In this document: piece by piece, positions 21,887-31,511 of the stretch
Layout: every line of letters begins with the position of its first letter
How positions within the stretch are numbered: the first letter of the stretch is position 1
Assembly (NCBI GenBank): GCA_949825025.1
Contig: OX463787.1
Coordinates: forward strand, 15,063,707 to 15,127,706
Length of the DNA: 64,000 nucleotides
Source: Siphlonurus alternatus
Taxonomy: Eukaryota; Arthropoda; Insecta; Ephemeroptera; Siphlonuridae
Direction of reading: 5' to 3'
Notes under the pieces: generated by a model
Database searches by the model: none
Told to the model about the DNA's origin: nothing
Seen by the model: the letters and a program-made list of their open reading frames with translations, nothing else
Translations under genes and position numbers: made by a program

Positions 21887-22053
21887 GGGGGGGCAATCAC
21901 AAATCACTTTAACCTCAACTTTAGCCCCAAGTTTTATCCCTGGTACTAATCATGGTGCTAAATTAGGAGCTAGACATGGTTAGCCCCTGGTTTAGTACCA
22001 GGGATAAAAATTGGGGCTAAAATTGGGGTTAAAGTGCTTTGTGAATGCCCCCC
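21887..22053. mobile_element. Foldback MITE, GGGGCATTCAC family, copy 2
   Basis: 167 bp. The ends are GGGGGGGCAATCACAAA and TTTGTGAATGCCCCCC. Internal inverted blocks (TTTATCCCTGGTACTA opposite TAGTACCAGGGATAAAA) give an almost complete foldback. The interior is shared with the copy at 60738-60905. Confidence 0.75.
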
Positions 22054-23310
22054 ATTGTGTTTAAACATTTTTTAGCGAATTATTACGTCTTTGGCATCAA
22101 GGTCAAATTTGCATATACTCGTGAAATGATCACGTACGTACCTCATGTGTGGAGTCAAATTACATCAAGGTCGTTCAGGTGGACAGACGTGTACAAAAAA
22201 ACATTGCTGCGGCCTGGGATAAAAATATTTACTTAGTCAGTTACATAGCTTATTCGAACTAGGAAGTGATTTTCAATTTGATATCAAAACGTAACATATA
22301 CATTTTTAAGTGGATTAGTATTTTTGTCTTTTTTTTTAAAAAAAAATTAAGAAACAAAAATTAAAAGTAAGCTTAAGAGACAGAAACCAGAAATAAAGCT
22401 GTTGTATATTATAAATTCTATTAATAATACAGAAATAAATAAAAAGAAGTGATTAATTTTTAAATATTTTTAAAAATTTTATTTTTTCTTAATGAACATG
22501 GGAGTTCAGTATTAGAGACCTATCCGTTAATGAACAGCCAAGAGTTTGTCGTACAAATGGCACTGTATAGATAGCCTATGGCATTATATTGATAGTCTCA
22601 TCTAATTCAATATCAGAGTACAATTTTATTTCCAATAATTTGCATATAATGATGCAAATAATTTTGAAAAATTAAATTAAAATAAATTCTAAAATGAAAT
22701 TATTATTTTCTAATTTAAAACAATAATTTTTTAAATTAAACAATTAATATTTATCAATAAAAACTTTTAACTTAACAAATAAAAATTTGATTTATTACTT
22801 GAATTGTTTTTTTTTTTTAAGTAAAACAAAAATAATAAAAATCAATCCAATCTTTGCTGGACCATAATTGTAAACATGAATTCACAAATAATGATTGTCT
22901 ATGACTTTTTAAGTAAAACTCCCTTACAATTAATTAAAAAATTAAATATTCATAATTCATAATCTTTTTTAATAGACTCCCATATAGTTCTATCATGTGA
23001 CTCCAACAATTAAAACATTATATATTTATAAAATCAGCTTCTCTTTCCCAACAAATTTATTTATATAGGTCTCGGCTGTTGACATCAAGCCTACGTGACA
23101 ACACACATACGCCACGCATTTACATCTCTTTTAATTCCAGTTATAATTGGTGTTGTAATAAAAACAATGAAGGACGAATTCTCAACACTCTTTCTTGCCT
23201 TGACGTCATTTATCATTAATGTCATATAACTTTAATTGACCATATATGGTATAATGTTTAAAATTAATTAAAAAAATTCTATATATAAATTTATATGTAT
23301 TGACAGGGGT
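22054..23310. other. AT-rich non-coding stretch
   Basis: No supportable gene or RNA in about 1.25 kb. Confidence 0.45.
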
Positions 23311-23312
23311 GT

Positions 23313-23590
23313 AAGGAACTCCCAAATAGAGGCTTCAAGTGTTCCCAGGCTGGAAAAATTCTCCATAAGCATTCATGTTAAAATATTTGAATTTTTTCTC
23401 AATAACTATTGAAGCTATTAATTTAAAACCATCTCTTTCCCCCCATTTAGGAACCTGATAATGAATCAAGAGCTTATTTTCCTGTAAAAATTTTTCTTTG
23501 ATGACAAAAGTGCGATTTCGAGTTTTTTTTTTTTTACATAGGCTTGGGTAGGACGGTAGTAACACCGCAAAATCGGCTGTCCTGAAGCCT
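23313..23590 (-). mobile_element. TAGAGG foldback-ended element, copy 2
   Basis: The minus-strand copy of the element at 18064-18352. One end is TAGAGGCTTCAAGT, and the other (TCCTGAAGCCTTCA) is degraded. Open frames across it are incidental. Confidence 0.6.
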
Positions 23591-23699
23591 TCATTCTAGA
23601 TATAATATGAAATATTTTGTTTGGAAGAAAATCGCATCGGTAATCTGTCGTGTGTCAGAGAGAGATAAGAGCCGGTCAGGTGCGACTCTTAAGAGTTCA

Positions 23700-24078
23700 A
23701 GCGTGGCGCAGTGCATTAACCTGTTCTCGTTAGATCACCGAAGTCAAGCTACGTCGAGCGTGGTTAGTACTTGGATGGGTGACCGTTTCCAGCTCCCTCC
23801 CTGGGGTAAATTCATCTCGCTTTCCACCCAGTGCAGTGATGCACTTGTGTAAGGTTACCCAGGCTTTGGACATCACTTTGGTCCTTTGATAAAAAGTAGA
23901 GGTGTCCGTCCTGACTGAGGTTTTTCACGGTTCCCTCAGTCTCATCTCAGCGAATGCGGGGACGTGTAACAGGCCGTGGTCACCATCCTTTCCCTTATCC
24001 CTACCCAGTACCCCGCCGCGAGCTATAAGCTCTTAGGGGTGTATCCTTGTAAAAAAAAATAACAATAATAAAAAAAAT
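23700..24078 (+). mobile_element. 5S-rRNA-derived SINE
   Basis: Positions 23722-23785 are recognisably 5S rRNA: TTCTCGTTAGATCACCGAAG, then GTTAGTACTTGGATGGGTGA, which includes the internal control region used by TFIIIA and RNA polymerase III. The sequence then departs from 5S, where a true 5S gene would continue to its 3' stem. It runs through a body with TTTTTCACGGTTCCCTCAGT, GCGAATGCGGGGACGTGTAA and CAGGCCGTGG, and ends in an A-rich tail (AAAAAAAAATAACAATAATA). A 5S head, an unrelated body and an A-rich tail are the plan of SINE3-type elements, copied by LINE machinery. The GTTCCCTC..GCGAATGC..AACAGGCC body resembles SINE tails I know from several arthropods. Just before the 5S part, TGGCGCAGTGC (23704) resembles a tRNA A box, but may only be diverged 5S. 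I found no clear target duplication, so the left limit is uncertain. Confidence 0.8.
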
Positions 24079-24738
24079 GATCCTGTTTTTTGTTTGATAA
24101 TGATTAGAATGATTAGATTACCCCATACGCTAATGTTCTTTCTATTACTATAATATTTTCAGCCCATATGAAAGTTTCAATGAAATGAATAGGTTCTCAG
24201 ATCATATTATAAGAAGATATATAAAATAACAAGAACTACATAAATTAATTAATTTTAATAAGAAGACAGTTTACAAAAAGGTAATACAAAAAATTACAAA
24301 AGGAGTACATTGACATTTAGTTAAGTAGCAAATTAATCTCAAATAAATTTCATTAGAAGAAATATTGGAACTTTGTCTTCGGAAAATATTAAGATTTTTA
24401 TAAACAGTTGTAAATGATATACAGAAAAACAAACAAGAAAACAATTTGGACGGCAAATAGGTTATGAAAGATTATGATACAATAATGAACAACCTATATA
24501 ACATTTTTTTATTGCATAAGTGAATAAATTATAACAAATTATTATGCTATTCTATTTTTTTTTACTCCGTTCGCAATTTTTTTTAATATTTATATATTAC
24601 AAGAAGCAACCACGCTTTCTGGAGGCACATATAATAAAAGGTTTTTAATAAACAATTATGCAATTAAAAAAAATCATGCAGGTTGTCCGTTTTTGAATTG
24701 ATAAAAGCAGATTTATTTTTTAAATTTAACTGATATAT
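24079..24738. other. AT-rich non-coding stretch
   Basis: No gene identified. Confidence 0.45.
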
Positions 24739-24740
24739 AA

Positions 24741-24859
24741 GGCCTGTTCGTAAACCCTGCTCTGTGTACACTTTCTGCACCCAATCAACCTTATGTACAT
24801 GGATTTAAGGTCAATTGGGTGTAGAAAGTGTACACCGAGCAGGGTTTATGAACATACCT
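24741..24859. mobile_element. Short foldback MITE (GTGTACACTTTC arms)
   Basis: About 119 bp. The left arm carries TAAACCCTGCTC and then GTGTACACTTTCTGCACCC. The right arm is the complement, GGGTGTAGAAAGTGTACACC then GAGCAGGGTTTA. The loop is about 20 bases. A single copy in this window. Confidence 0.65.
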
Positions 24860-25065
24860 ATAATTTCTATTCTAATGCGGACGATTTTATAACATTTTGG
24901 TGTTTTATGTTTGGTTCCATGTGATTTCATTTTTACCTTCATAACTTTTTTTTTAAAAAATTATGCATGTATAATAAATTTAAATACAGTATAAAATGAA
25001 CATTACCCTTGCTTTATTTTCTAAAGCTGCAGCTCCAAATAGAGCATCCATAGCAGCCATTCCTT

Positions 25066-25458
25066 TTAAGGGTAACATAAAACGAATCAGCTGTTCGATG
25101 TACTCCCTTTGATTAACATGTAAACCTTAGCAACCTCATAATTATTCTGAATTTGTTTTATAAAGACCTAGTCCTTAGTACTAAAAAATTGCAGAAAAAA
25201 TTTCAAAATAATTAGACGAGCCGATTTTTTTAAATTCATTTTTTAGCTAAGCTCTCGGCATGGGAAAGCCCTATACTGAAAAATTAAGAACTTAATTTTA
25301 AAAAATCGGCTCGTTCAATTATTTTGATTAATTTTTTGTCACTTCTTGGTGCTAAGGACTGTCTAAAAAAAAGCAGAATTTTTATGAGTTTAATAAAATT
25401 TACATGTTAATCAAATGGGACTACGTCAAACAGCTGATCCGTTTTACCTTGCTCTTAA
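25066..25458. mobile_element. Long foldback MITE with TTAA ends, copy 2
   Basis: A diverged relative of 2526-2918 of the same length. It starts TTAAGGGTAACATAAAACGA and ends GTTTTACCTTGCTCTTAA, with the shared TTTGATTAACATGTAA blocks in both arms. TTAA is present at both ends. Arms are less similar to each other than in copy 1, suggesting greater age. Confidence 0.7.
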
Positions 25459-26023
25459 ATTAAAGTTCACTACACCTTCATAGACTGCGTGGCAATGCTG
25501 ACAAACAGAGCAGGGGAACATTCATGATGTTCCAAGATGTATTACTTAACATTGCAAAATGAATGTAAACAGTGTCAGAAAAAGGTAAAACATTTTGAGT
25601 ATAAATCAGTAAAAATTACAGACAGAAATATATACGAAATAATTCAATGAAAATATATTGTACATAAATTACATGTAAGATAGATTCAATATATTATTAT
25701 AATTATTATATATCCAATAGAGATGAAATACACAGCTATTTTATATGAATATATCAATATATAACATGTATTTATATGAATTCAATTAATAACAATTATA
25801 TATTATAGATTTAGACATTTTATGGCAGCTATGCCACTTGTACATTATTTAAGTGTTATTTAGAAAGAAATTTAAAGAAATATGGATCAGTATTGTACAA
25901 AATATATAAATTTATCCTCATATATATGAATTTTATATTTTAAACTCCGTTCGAAATAAACAGCTTTTCAAATAATCTGGGTTATAATTTCCTAGAAATT
26001 GTCAAAATTGCATAAAATCTTTG
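25459..26023. other. Non-coding; possible R2 fragment at the left
   Basis: About 25460-25545 resembles the 3' part of R2 (AAGTTCACTAC, GACTGCGTGG, ACAGAGCAGG). The rest is AT-rich with nothing recognisable. Confidence 0.35.
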
Positions 26024-26025
26024 AA

Positions 26026-26358
26026 TGGTCAACATACATGAAAAAAAATTATTGCAGAAATGAATAGAGGGTACCAAATTATGCTACTGTGAATTTTTTC
26101 CGTTTTTTTTTTTTAGTCCCGGAACTATTTTTAAATAATTATTGAAAGTTATGTGATTTCAGTTGGCACCCCTGAATCCTTAATAAAAAGGATAGGACCG
26201 AGACGCCTATTGACACCTCCAGGGGGCGTGGCCGCACTTTTAATAACTATTTAAAAATAGTTCTGGGTCTAAAAAAAATCTGAAAAAATTCAGAGTAGCA
26301 TAATTTGGTACCCTCTATTCATTTCTGCAATAATTTTTTTTCATATGTATGTTGTCCA
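26026..26358. mobile_element. Foldback MITE, TGGACA family, copy 3
   Basis: The best-preserved inner arms of the family: TTATTGCAGAAATGAATAGA and GGGTACCAAATTATGCTACT at the left, with exact complements at the right. The outer ends TGGTCAACATACATG and CATATGTATGTTGTCCA are inverted. The middle (CGCCTATTGACACCTCCAGG) is shared with copy 2. Confidence 0.75.
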
Positions 26359-26532
26359 TTGTCTTGGTAGGCTATGCAAAAGGGGGCGGGAAATATTTGT
26401 ATATTCGTCACCCCTTTAATTTTTTTTTAGTAGGCTCATGGTAATAGCGTCAAAAAAACAATATCATGTTAATGAAATATATATTTTTCTGGGAGATAAT
26501 TTTTCTGGAACAAGGGGTGTATAAATTATGTT

Positions 26533-26658
26533 GTACACTCGTCACCTTGGAAAATTTCTCACTTGCAGCCTTGTTACTCACCATGCCCTGTGTTATTCTA
26601 TTGGGACATAGTGATAAACAAGGCCGCAAGTAGGGAGTTTTCAAGGCGACGAATGTAC
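26533..26658. mobile_element. R3 foldback element, copy 2
   Basis: The ends GTACACTCGTCACCTTGG and the complement CAAGGCGACGAATGTAC continue into complementary inner arms (CTCACTTGCAGCCTTGTTAC opposite TAAACAAGGCCGCAAGTAG). 126 bp, non-coding. A diverged copy lies at 18530-18652, and a single end seems present near 63395-63415. Confidence 0.65.
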
Positions 26659-27049
26659 CTCATCTTTGCTTTTTTTTTTTTTAAACATTATTTACAGGTA
26701 TGGTAGTTTATTTTTACATTTTAAATTCTTATATTTTGAAAAGAAATTGACATTTTAAATAACAAAAAAACAAGTAATTCATTTTACTATAACTGAACAA
26801 GTTTATTTTTAACATCAAATACGATTTAAGTAAAAAGCTTTTTAATTCAAAAATACAAAAAAAAAAACAACAAATAATTTAATTTCAATTTAAAATAATT
26901 TTTTTGCTATTATTAATAATTATTTTATTTATTACTTATAAATTATTTTTAAAAAACTGATATTTTGTTTCTAAAAATTGTAAATATTACAATTTCATTA
27001 CGGTACACAATGAAGTTTTTTAGCACGCGCTTTAAAGGGACACGAATAC
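26659..27049. other. AT-rich spacer left of the satellite
   Basis: Low-complexity, no gene. Confidence 0.4.
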
Positions 27050-30000
27050 TGGGTAATGCATACTTGTGGGGACATCTGGGCTTTTGATGGGACATGAGCC
27101 AAAGTCCCCACAAAAGCAGGGGACATTGTTCGATCAGACAGACTTGTGGGGACATAGTTGTCGATTGGGGCTTTCTGGGGGGACAGGTAAGTGTCCCCTT
27201 AAATTCCACTGACAACTGATGAAATAAGCTAATGTTCATCGACAACTTGTGATATTAGGGTTTTGGATGGAAAAATAAGAGGGTTCATAAAATGTCCGAG
27301 GCATGGCGCCTCTGTCAATTCCTGAAGAAAATAGCTTTCAACGCCGTATTTATGCCCCATAGATGGCATTAGTCTTAGAACACGACCTGAGGATGCCACC
27401 AGATACTGTCCGAGCTACAGCCGCTTCAGTGGTCGGCCCTGCGATGGTCCCCACAAAAGCAATAGAGCACAACAAATTTATCCCTCAATCAATCACCACT
27501 CAATCATGCACATGTCAGGTGAAACATGTTGTGACTGAAGTCATGTTGTGGGGACATAGTCGCTTAAATAGTCAATGGTTACAAATACTTCAGAGTGAAC
27601 TTTGATTCACCAAGGTAGAGACCCCACAAAAGCTTTTAGTGACAATTCGATCATGTTAATTGCCAGGTGAGACACGTTGTCACTTAAGCAATGTTACGGG
27701 GACATGGTCCCTTCAAAAGTCAGTTATTGATTCACCAAGGTAGAGACCCCACAAAAGCTTTTAGTGACAATTTGATCATGTTAATTGCCAGGTGAGACAC
27801 GTTGTCACTTAAGCCATGTTATGGGGACATTGTCCCTTAATAAGTCAGGGGTTTTAAATTCTTCAGAATGAACATTGATACACCAAGGTAGCGTCCCGGC
27901 CCACAAAAGCGTTTAGTGACAATTAGTTCATGTTAATTGCCAGGTGAGATATGTTGTCACTTAAGCCATGTTATGGGGACAATGTCCCTTTAATAACAAA
28001 TTCTTCAGAGTGAACTTTGATTCAACAAGGTAGAGACCCCACAAAAGCTTTTAGTGACAATTTGATCATGTTAATTGCCAGGTGAGACACGTTGTTACAT
28101 AAGTAATGTTATGGGGACATTGTCCCTTTAATAGTCAATAGTTACAAATTCTTCAGAGCGAACTTTGATTCACCAAGGTAGAGACCCCACAAAAGCTTTT
28201 AGTGACAATTTGATCATGTTAATTGCCAGGTGAGACACGTTGTGACTTAAGCCATGTTATGGGGACATTGTCCCTTCAAAAGTCAGTTATTGATTCACGA
28301 AGCTAGAGACTTCTCAAAAGTTTTTAGTGACAATTCGATCATGCTAATTGCCAGGTGAGACACGTTGTGATTTAAGCCATGTTATGGGGACATTGTCCCT
28401 GTAATAGTCAATAGTTACAAATTCTTCAGAGTGAAATTTGATTCACCAAGGTAGAGACCCCACAAAAGCTTTTAGTAACAATTAGACCATGTTAATTGCC
28501 AGGTGAGACACGTTGTGACTTAGCCATGTTATGGGGACATTGTCCCTTAATAAGTCAGGGGTTTTAAATTCTTCAGAATGAACTTTGATACACCAAGGTA
28601 GAGTCCCGGCCCACAAAAGCATTTAATGACAATTCGATCAGGTTAATAGCCAGGTGAGATACGTTGTCACTTAAGCCATGTTATGGGGACTTTGTCCCTT
28701 CAAAAGTCAGTTATTGATTCACGAAGCTAGAGACTTCTCAAAAGCTTTTAGTGACAATTCGATCATGCTAATTGCCAGGTGAGACACGTTGTTACATAAG
28801 TAATGTTATAAGGACATTGTCCCTTTAATAGTCAATAGTTACAAATTCTTCAGAGCGAACTTTGATTCACCAAGGTAGAGACCCCACAAAAGCTTTTAGT
28901 GACAATTTGATCATGTTATTGCCAGGTGAGACACGTTGTGACTTAAGCCATGTTATGGGGACATTGTACCTTCAAAAGTCAGTTATTGATTCATGAAGCT
29001 AGAGACTTCTCAAAAGCTTTTAGTGACAATTCGATCATGTTAATTGCCAGGTGAGACACGTTGTGACTTAAGCCATGTTATGGGGACATTGTCCCTTTAA
29101 TAGTCAATAGTTACAAATTCTTCAGAGTGAACTTTGATACACCAAGGTAAAGTAAACAAAAAAGCTTTCAGTGACAATTCGATCATGTTAATTGCCAGGT
29201 GAGACACGTTGTGCCTTAAGCCATGTTATGGGGACATTGTCCCTTCAAAAGTCAGTTATTGATAACCGAAGCTAGAGACTTCTCAAAAGCTTTTTGTGGT
29301 GACAATTCGATCATGCTAATTGCCAGGTGAGACACGTTGTGATTTAAGCCATGTTATGGGGACATTGTCCCCTTAATAGTCAATAGTTACAAATTCTTCA
29401 GAGTGAACTGTGATTCACCAAGGTAGAGACCCCACAAAAGCTTTTAGTGACAGTTAGACCATGTTAATTGCCAGGTGAGACACGTTGTGACTTATGTCAT
29501 GTAATGGGGACATTGTCCCTTTAATAGTCAATAGTTACAATTTCATTAGAGTGAACTTTGATTCACCAATGTAGAGACCCCACAAAAGCTTTTAGTGACA
29601 ATTCGATCATGTTAATTGCCAGGTGAGACACGTTGTGACTTAAGCCATGTTATGGGGACATTGTCCCTTAATAAGTCAGGGGTTTTAAATTCTTCAGAAT
29701 GAACTTTGATACACCAAGGTTGAGTCCCGGCCCACAAAAGCATTTATTGACTATTCGATCAGTTTAATAGCCAGGTGAGACACGTTGTTACTTAAGTCAT
29801 GTTATGGGGACATTGTCCCTTTAAAAGTCAAATAATACAAATTCTTCAGAGTTAATTTTGATACACCAAGGTAAAGTAAACAAAAAAGCTTTCAGTGACA
29901 ATTCGATCATGTTAATTGCCAGGTGAGACACGTTGTCACTTAAGACTTGTTATGGGGACATTGTCCCTTCAAAAGTCAGTTATTGATTCACGAAGCTAGA

Positions 30001-31405
30001 GACCCCTCAAAAGCTTTTAGTTACAATTCGATCATGCTAATTGCCAGGTGAGACACGTTGTGATTTAAGCCATGTTTTGGGGACATTGTTCCTTTAATAG
30101 TCAATAGTTACAAATTCTTCAGAGTGAACTTTGATTCACTAAGGTAGAGACCCCACAAAAGCTTTTAGTGACAATTGGATCATGTTAATTGCCAGGTGAG
30201 ACACGTTGTGCCTTAAGCTATGTTATGGGGACATTGTCCCTTTAAAAGTCAATAGTTACAATTTATTCAGAGTAAAGTTTGATTTATCAAGGTTAGGTCC
30301 ACACAAAAGCTTTTAGTGACAATTAGACCATGTTAATTGCCAGGTGAGACACGTTGTGACTTAAGCCATGTTATGGGGATATTTTCCCTTTAAAAGTCAG
30401 GGGTTACAAATTCTCCACAGTTAACGTCGATTCACCTAGGCAGAGTCCCCACATAAGCTTTTAGTGACAATTAGACCATGTTAATTGCCAGGTGTAACAC
30501 GTTGTGACTTAAGTCATGTTATGGGGACATTGTCCCTTTAATAGTCAATATATACAAATTCTTCAGAGTGAACTTTGATTCACCAAGGTAAAGTAAACAC
30601 AAAAGCTTTCAGTGACAATTCAATCGTGTTAATTGCCAGGTGAGACACGTTGTCACACAAGCCATGATATGGGGACATTGTTCCTTTAAAAATCAATAGT
30701 TCAAATTCTTCAGAGTGATCTTTGATTCATTAAACTAGGGTCCCCTCAAATGCTTTTAAGGCAATTTGATATTGTAATTGCCAGGTGAGACACGTTGTGA
30801 CTAAAGCCATGTTATAGGGACATTGTCCCTTTAAAAGTCAGTGGTTACAATTTATTCAGAGTTACCTTTGATTCCCCAAGGTAAAGTCCCCACAAAAGCT
30901 TTTTGTGACAATTCGATCATGTTATTTGTCAGGTAAGACACGTTGTGACTTAAGCCATGTTATGGGGACTTTTTCCCTTTAAATGTCAATAGTTACAAAT
31001 TCTTCAGAGTGAACTTTGATTCACCAAGGTATTGTAACCACAAAAACTTTTAATGACAATTCGATATGTTAGTGGCCAGGTGAGGCACGTTGTCACTTAA
31101 GCCATGTTATGGGGACATTGTCCCTTAAAATTACAAAAGTTACAATTCATTCAGAGTGAAATTGTTTCACCAAGGTGGAGTCCCCACAAAAGCTTTAGTG
31201 ACAATTCGATCATGTTAATTGCCAGGTAAGACCCGTTGTGACTTAATTAGGCCATGTTATGTGGACATTGTTACTTTAACAGTAAGTGGTCAACATTTAA
31301 TCAGATTGATATTTTAGTTAAATATGGTAGGGACACCACAATAGCTTTTAGTGACATGTAAATCATGAAGTTGCCAGATGAGATACGTTTTGACTTAACC
31401 CATGT
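27050..31405 (+). repeat. Left satellite array, ~125-150 bp units, + orientation
   Basis: About 26 well-matched tandem units plus diverged ones at the left. A unit reads GGGGACATTGTCCC, then a CAATAGTTACAAATTCTTCA block, TTGATTCACCAAGGTAGAG, CCCCACAAAAGCTTTTAGTG, TTAATTGCCAGGTGAGACAC, then GTTGTGACTTAAGCC and GTTATGG into the next unit. Two main lengths alternate irregularly: a short form (~125 bp, TTCAAAAGTCAGTTATTGATTC) lacking the ATTCTTCAGAGTGAACT part, and a long form (~148 bp). Units at 27050-27540 are only recognisable by GGGGACA and CCCCACAAAAGC blocks, and those after 31240 are also decayed. No coding frame is maintained. The same unit recurs in reverse at 57171-59060, beyond the 413-bp array. 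Confidence 0.93.
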
Positions 31406-31511
31406 AATGAGATTAAGTCAAAAATGACGATGAATATCTTTTAGGTCACCCAATTGTCCATTTAGGACTCAGGGAGTTGTACCTGCTTATTTTTTTGAAG
31501 ATACTAATGCT
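31406..31511. repeat. Transition between left array and 413-bp array
   Basis: The last degraded short unit gives way to sequence matching neither unit well, before the first 413-bp monomer becomes recognisable at AACGTACACAAAACTAGCGA. Confidence 0.5.

Noticed and set aside
23722..23785. Functional 5S rRNA gene
   Set aside because: The 5S match stops after the internal promoter, the 3' stem is missing and it is followed by an unrelated body with an A-rich tail.
23607..23852. 81-codon frame across the SINE
   Set aside because: It runs through the 5S-like promoter part of a SINE, so it is not a protein gene.
26949..27245. 98-codon minus-strand frame left of the satellite
   Set aside because: It overlaps decayed satellite blocks, and its residues reflect CCCCACAAAAGC-type repeats.
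27363..27605. 80-codon plus-strand frame at the left edge of the satellite
   Set aside because: It lies in decayed satellite units (CCCCACAAAAGC and GGGGACAT blocks are inside it) and has no domain.
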